DNA from: Alicyclobacillus mali
Lineage (GTDB): Bacteria > Bacillota > Bacilli > Alicyclobacillales > Alicyclobacillaceae
Length of the DNA: 64,000 nt
Strand: one strand, 5' to 3'
Assembly: GCF_017329565.1 (NCBI RefSeq)
Contig: NZ_JAFMTT010000010.1
In this document: positions 60,218 to 64,000 of the stretch, in pieces
Position numbering within the stretch: position 1 is the stretch's first letter
How the letters are laid out: the number at the start of each line of letters is the position of its first letter
The notes under the pieces: generated by a model
What the model saw: only the letters and a program-made list of their open reading frames with translations
Told to the model about the DNA's origin: nothing
Databases searched by the model: none
Program-made: the position numbers and the translations under genes

Positions 60218-63202
60218 ATGATCGATATCAGGACCGAAGCCCAGGCCGAGTCGGGAACCGTGCAACTCGAGATCGACGGCAAGCAAGTCTCTGTGGAACA
60301 AGGTGCGTCTGTGCTCGACGCCATCCTGTCCACGGGGCAGGAACATCCGCACGTCTGTTATCATCCGGCGCTCGGCCCCATTGAGACGTGCGACACCTGT
60401 ATCGTCGAGATCGACGGACAGCTGACCCGCGCGTGCTCCACGCCTGCGGCCCAAGGCATGGAGGTTCGCACCAAGTCTGTGGCCGCGCGGTACGCCCGCA
60501 AAGAGGCCATGGACCGCATCTTGAAAAATCACGAGTTGTACTGCACCGTGTGCGACAACAACAACGGCAACTGCGTGCTGCACAACACGGTGATGGAGAT
60601 GGGCGTGGAGCATCAGGCGTACCCGTTCACGCCCAAGCCGTACGAAGTCGACATGTCGAATCCGTTCTATCGGTATGATCCGCAGCAGTGCATCCTTTGC
60701 GGCCGCTGCGTCGAGGCGTGCCAAAACCTGCAGGTGAGCGAGGTTCTCTCCATCGCGTGGGATCGCGAGGTGCCGCGGGTTATCTGGGACAACGATGTTC
60801 CCATCAACGAGTCGTCGTGCGTCTCGTGTGGCCACTGCGTGACGGTGTGTCCGACCAACGCGCTCATGGAAAAATCCATGCTCGGGGAAGCGGGCTTTCT
60901 CACGGGCATCGAGAAACCGACGCTGGACAAGATGATCGACATCACCAAGAAGGTCGAACCTGGCTACTCGTCCATCTTCGTCGTCTCGGAAATTGAGCAC
61001 GAGATGCGCGAGGCGCGCATTCAGAAGACGAAGACGGTCTGCACGTATTGCGGCGTGGGCTGCGCGTTCGACGTGTGGACGAAGGATCGCCACATCCTCA
61101 AGGTCGAGCCGCAGATGGAGGCGCCGGTCAACCAGATCTCGACGTGCGTCAAGGGCAAGTTCGGCTGGGAGTTCGTGAACAGTCCGGACCGCCTGACCAA
61201 GCCGCTGGTGCGCAGGGGCGACCGATTCGTGGAAGTGAGCTGGGACGAGGCGCTTGACGTGATCGAACAGCGCGTCAAGGAGATCCAGGCCAAGCATGGC
61301 TACGACGCCGTCGCGTTCATCTCGTCGTCCAAGACGACCAACGAAGAGAACTACCTGATGCAGAAGCTGGCGCGCGCCGTCATGCACACGAACAACATCG
61401 ACAACTGCTCGCGCTACTGTCAGTCGCCTGCGACCGAAGCGCTGCGGCGGACGATGGGGCTGGGCGGCGATACCGGGTCCATCAAGGACCTCGAGTTGGC
61501 CGATCTCGTCCTCATCGTGGGCGCAAACCCCGCCGAGGCGCACCCCGTCCTGTCGACGCGTCTCCGCCGGGCACAGAAGAAGCGGGGCCAGAAGCACATT
61601 GTGGCCGATCTGCGTCGCAACATCATGGCCACGCGCGCCGATCTCTTCATTCAGCCGCGCCAGGGCACGGATTTGGTGTGGCTGTCCGCGGTGACGAAGT
61701 ACATCATCGACCAGGGCCGGCACGACGAGGCGTTTCTGCGGGATCGCGTGAATGGTTTCGATGAGTACCTCCGATCGCTTGAAAAGTTCACGTTGGACTA
61801 CGCGAGCGAAGTCTGCGGCCTGCGCAAAGAGGAACTCATTCGCGTGGCCGAGATGATCATGGATGCAGAGCGTGTCGCGGTGTGCTGGGCCATGGGCGTG
61901 ACGCAGCACCGCGGAGGCAGCGACACGTCAACTGCCATCTGCAACTTGCTGCTGGCGACTGGAAACGCGGCGCGTCCAGGGACGGGCGCCTATCCGCTGC
62001 GCGGTCACAACAACGTGCAGGGAGCGGGCGACATGGGCTGCGCGCCTCCGTTCCTGCCGGGATACGAGCGCGTGGATAACGAAGAACAGCGGCGCAAGTG
62101 GGAGAAACTCTGGGGCGTCGAGTTGCCGATCACGCCAGGTCTCAACAACCATCAGATGGTGGATGCGATTCACGAAGGCAAGCTGAAGGCCATGTATCTC
62201 TGCGGAGAGGACATGGCGGTGGTCGATTCCAACGCCAACTATGTTGAGGACGCGCTCAGGAAACTCGAGTTCTTCGTGGTCCAGGACGTCTTCCTCTCCA
62301 AGACCGCGCAGTTCGCCGACGTGGTCCTTCCGGCGTGCCCGAGCCTTGAGAAGGAGGGCACATTCACGAACACCGAGCGGCGCATCCAGCGCTTGTACAA
62401 GGTCCTGGATCCGTTGGGCGACTCCAAGCCTGACTGGGAGATCATTCAGATGGTCGCGAACCGGTTTGGCGCCAATTGGAACTACACATCTCCGCGCGAG
62501 ATTTTCGAGGAGATGGCGAGCGCGGCCGATCTGTTCCGCGGGGCGTCGTATGACCGCCTCGAAGGCTATCGGAGTCTGCAGTGGCCCGTGCTTCCGGACG
62601 GCACCGACACGCCGCTTCTGTACACGGACGGCTTCGCGTTCCCCGACAAGAAGGCGCGGCTCTATCCAGTCGACTGGACGCCGCCCATCGAAGTGGAGGA
62701 AGCGTACGATCTGGAACTGAATAATGGGCGCTTGCTGGAGCATTTCCACGAGGGCAACATGACGAGCCGGGTGCCCGGTATTCACGAAAAAGTGCCAGAG
62801 ACCTTCGTCGAGATTTCACCGGAGCTCGCAAAGGAGCGCGGCGTCCAGGACGGCGCACTGGTGCGCCTCATCTCACCGTATGGAAGCATCAGGGTGCGCG
62901 TGGCTGTGACGGATCGCGTGTCTGGCAAGCATGTGTATGTTCCCCTCTTGTCCCACGCGGATGAGGAGGCAGTCAATCGCCTGACGTCGAGCGATCACGA
63001 CACCGTCACATACACGCCCGCCTACAAGGAGATGCGCGTTCGCATGGAGGTCATCCAATCGTGCGGCGAGCCGCCCATCAAGCGCGGAAACTTCCGTCTC
63101 GGCAAGCCGAACCCACAGCCCGGGGTCAACGTCGAGCAGAAGTGGGCGCGCAAGGACTACGTGCCGCTGGTGACGGACGGCGCGCTCGTGAAGGAGGGCT
63201 GA
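60218..63202 (+). CDS. Formate dehydrogenase catalytic subunit (YrhE/YjgC-like)
   Basis: A 994-residue molybdopterin oxidoreductase. In order: a plant-type [2Fe-2S] domain (CYHPALGPIETCDTC), a His-Cys3 cluster segment (HELYCTVCDNNNGNC), two [4Fe-4S] sets (CILCGRCVEAC and CVSCGHCVTVC), the Mo-cofactor domain cluster CTYCGVGC, and the metal ligand Cys401 in NCSRYCQSP, coded by TGT rather than selenocysteine. The residue after Cys401 is Gln where classical formate dehydrogenases have His, as in Bacillus YjgC/YrhE. It probably oxidises formate to CO2 in the cytoplasm. ATG 60218 has AAAGGGGAT upstream. Confidence 0.93.
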   Translation: MIDIRTEAQAESGTVQLEIDGKQVSVEQGASVLDAILSTGQEHPHVCYHPALGPIETCDTCIVEIDGQLTRACSTPAAQGMEVRTKSVAARYARKEAMDRILKNHELYCTVCDNNNGNCVLHNTVMEMGVEHQAYPFTPKPYEVDMSNPFYRYDPQQCILCGRCVEACQNLQVSEVLSIAWDREVPRVIWDNDVPINESSCVSCGHCVTVCPTNALMEKSMLGEAGFLTGIEKPTLDKMIDITKKVEPGYSSIFVVSEIEHEMREARIQKTKTVCTYCGVGCAFDVWTKDRHILKVEPQMEAPVNQISTCVKGKFGWEFVNSPDRLTKPLVRRGDRFVEVSWDEALDVIEQRVKEIQAKHGYDAVAFISSSKTTNEENYLMQKLARAVMHTNNIDNCSRYCQSPATEALRRTMGLGGDTGSIKDLELADLVLIVGANPAEAHPVLSTRLRRAQKKRGQKHIVADLRRNIMATRADLFIQPRQGTDLVWLSAVTKYIIDQGRHDEAFLRDRVNGFDEYLRSLEKFTLDYASEVCGLRKEELIRVAEMIMDAERVAVCWAMGVTQHRGGSDTSTAICNLLLATGNAARPGTGAYPLRGHNNVQGAGDMGCAPPFLPGYERVDNEEQRRKWEKLWGVELPITPGLNNHQMVDAIHEGKLKAMYLCGEDMAVVDSNANYVEDALRKLEFFVVQDVFLSKTAQFADVVLPACPSLEKEGTFTNTERRIQRLYKVLDPLGDSKPDWEIIQMVANRFGANWNYTSPREIFEEMASAADLFRGASYDRLEGYRSLQWPVLPDGTDTPLLYTDGFAFPDKKARLYPVDWTPPIEVEEAYDLELNNGRLLEHFHEGNMTSRVPGIHEKVPETFVEISPELAKERGVQDGALVRLISPYGSIRVRVAVTDRVSGKHVYVPLLSHADEEAVNRLTSSDHDTVTYTPAYKEMRVRMEVIQSCGEPPIKRGNFRLGKPNPQPGVNVEQKWARKDYVPLVTDGALVKEG

Positions 63203-63205
63203 GCC

Positions 63206-63688
63206 TTGGGAGAACCGATTCGTGTGATTGAGCGCCGGGGAGAGACACTCGAAGAGCGGCGCCAGCGCGTCCTCGAGCGTCTGGCCGATGCTGTGGTCCA
63301 CGAGGAGCAGGCGGCGGAGCGGCTGATTCAGCTTGTGGCGCTGGCTGAGGACAAAGGTTTGCTGCCCATGTTGACCGCGCTCCTCGAACGAGGAGACCGG
63401 GTGATGGCCCACGTCGTGGATCTCCTCGCCCGAGACGAATACGCTTCTGCGCTTCAGAATGCGATTGGTTTGGCGCAGGCGCTTGGAAAATTGGATTCTG
63501 AGGTATTGGCGAACCTGGTGGACGGCGTGGCAGAGGGGTTGGCGGATGTCAAACAGGCGACGGTGGCTGATGGCAAGCCGCTCGGCATCTTCGAACTGCT
63601 CGCGCTGCTGAAGGATCCGAATGTATCGTATGCCATTCGCTTTCTTTTACGCTTTTTGTCGGGGATGGGCAAAGCCCTTAGGAGTTAA
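63206..63688 (+). CDS. DUF1641 protein (YrhD/YjgD-like), formate dehydrogenase partner
   Basis: A 160-residue helical protein of the DUF1641 family; the C-terminal half (VAEGLADVKQATVADGKPLGIFELLALLKDPNVSYAIRFLL) is the conserved part. YrhD/YjgD genes always follow the YrhE/YjgC dehydrogenase in Bacillus and are taken as associated subunits. The TTG start at 63206 has AAGGAGGG 7 bases upstream and is 3 bases after the dehydrogenase stop. Confidence 0.88.
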   Translation: MGEPIRVIERRGETLEERRQRVLERLADAVVHEEQAAERLIQLVALAEDKGLLPMLTALLERGDRVMAHVVDLLARDEYASALQNAIGLAQALGKLDSEVLANLVDGVAEGLADVKQATVADGKPLGIFELLALLKDPNVSYAIRFLLRFLSGMGKALRS

Positions 63689-63793
63689 AGTCTCAAGTAG
63701 TGGTGTAAAATCCGTCAGTCCCAATTGACGAGAAAGCCACCGTGCGTGTCTACTCAAAGTGTGACCCAACACCAAAAGTAGGAGGCACGCACG

Positions 63794-64000
63794 ATGGCTT
63801 CGCTCAATAGCTTCGCAGTTTTGGAATGGATTCGCAAGATGCAAGATGAGGATCACATCGATGTGTTACGTGAACTCATGCAACTGATCGCCCAATTCAT
63901 GGTCGATGCGGAGGCGACGGAGAAAATCGGCGCGGAGCGTTATGAACGCACAGAGAGCCGCGTCACGCAGCGAAACGGTTCGCGCTCGCGCACGTGGGAT
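63794..64000 (+). mobile_element. IS256-family transposase, N-terminal part (runs off window)
   Basis: An open frame from ATG 63794 (AGGAGG 8 bases upstream) to the window end, at least 69 residues. The segment LMQLIAQFMVDAEATEKIGAERYERTESRVTQRNGSR is the N-terminal domain of Mutator/IS256 transposases (typically about 400 residues). The left end of the element probably lies within 63689-63750; its inverted repeat cannot be fixed without the right end. It inserted directly behind the formate dehydrogenase operon. Confidence 0.88.

Noticed and set aside
61418..61423. Selenocysteine in the formate dehydrogenase
   Set aside because: The codon is TGT (Cys), and no in-frame TGA or SECIS-like hairpin is present.
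1..64000. CRISPR arrays, tRNA or rRNA genes, prophage genes
   Set aside because: No regularly spaced repeats, cloverleaf-like segments, rRNA sequence or phage structural genes were recognised by reading; a covariance search was not possible.

Overview
The window looks like chromosomal DNA of a GC-rich, spore-former-type Bacillota, most likely Alicyclobacillus or a close relative (inference). The support is strong AGGAGG ribosome binding sites with many GTG/TTG starts, Bacillus-type gene families (YjzC, BmrC/BmrD-like exporters, a YrhE/YrhD-like formate dehydrogenase pair, PaiB, LrgAB), and an aerobic phenylacetate pathway of the Gram-positive type. About 40 kb (22-64 kb) is strongly GC-rich; 1-18 kb is somewhat less so, and 18-22 kb is visibly AT-richer.

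Region 1 (1-17.8 kb) is one nearly gapless plus-strand gene train and is the most unusual part. It holds a truncated MFS transporter, aldehyde dehydrogenase, iron alcohol dehydrogenase, acyl-CoA ligase, and an AraC-type response regulator. Next comes a nickel-pincer-nucleotide (NPN, lactate-racemase cofactor) block: larE, larB, a LarC lacking its C-terminal domain, a ferredoxin/BFD fusion, a divergent LarA-like enzyme, a quinolinate phosphoribosyltransferase-like protein, a MoCF-fold protein and a second LarC with a degenerate first half. The train ends with an LctP-type permease, acetaldehyde dehydrogenase plus 4-hydroxy-2-oxovalerate aldolase, and a NiCoT nickel transporter. The simplest reading is a catabolic operon for an unknown hydroxy-acid-like substrate whose key enzyme uses an NPN-type cofactor made and nickel-loaded by its neighbours.

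Region 2 (17.8-22 kb) is AT-richer: a secreted protein of unknown function, a Crp/Fnr regulator, a secreted polysaccharide deacetylase and a TPR protein.

Region 3 (22-31.2 kb) is a phenylacetate operon: TetR regulator, paaABCD, paaK, EthD protein, thioesterase, aldehyde dehydrogenase, paaG and thiolase. A 16-bp palindrome just downstream of the tetR promoter recurs (15/16) downstream of the promoter of an aminotransferase / 2-oxoacid dehydrogenase E1a-E1b-E2 / enoyl-CoA hydratase operon (36.4-41.7 kb). This suggests one regulator controls both aromatic amino acid to phenylacetyl-CoA conversion and phenylacetyl-CoA breakdown. Between them lie rmuC, yjzC, lrgAB with a divergent LysR regulator, a thioesterase and paiB.

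Region 4 (41.9-58.5 kb) carries RarD-like and MFS transporters, a cupin, a zinc alcohol dehydrogenase, two heterodimeric multidrug ABC exporters, an acrylyl-CoA reductase-like protein, an oligopeptidase B-like S9 peptidase, a small secreted protein and a LigB-like dioxygenase. The first ABC pair is preceded by a 28-codon leader ORF and a terminator whose arms belong to four alternating complementary heptamers, a convincing ribosome-mediated attenuator.

Region 5 (58.6-64 kb) is a formate module: a DUF2294 protein, a formate/nitrite channel behind a structured leader with a strong terminator, a large molybdopterin formate dehydrogenase and a DUF1641 partner. An IS256-family transposase begins right after it and runs off the window.
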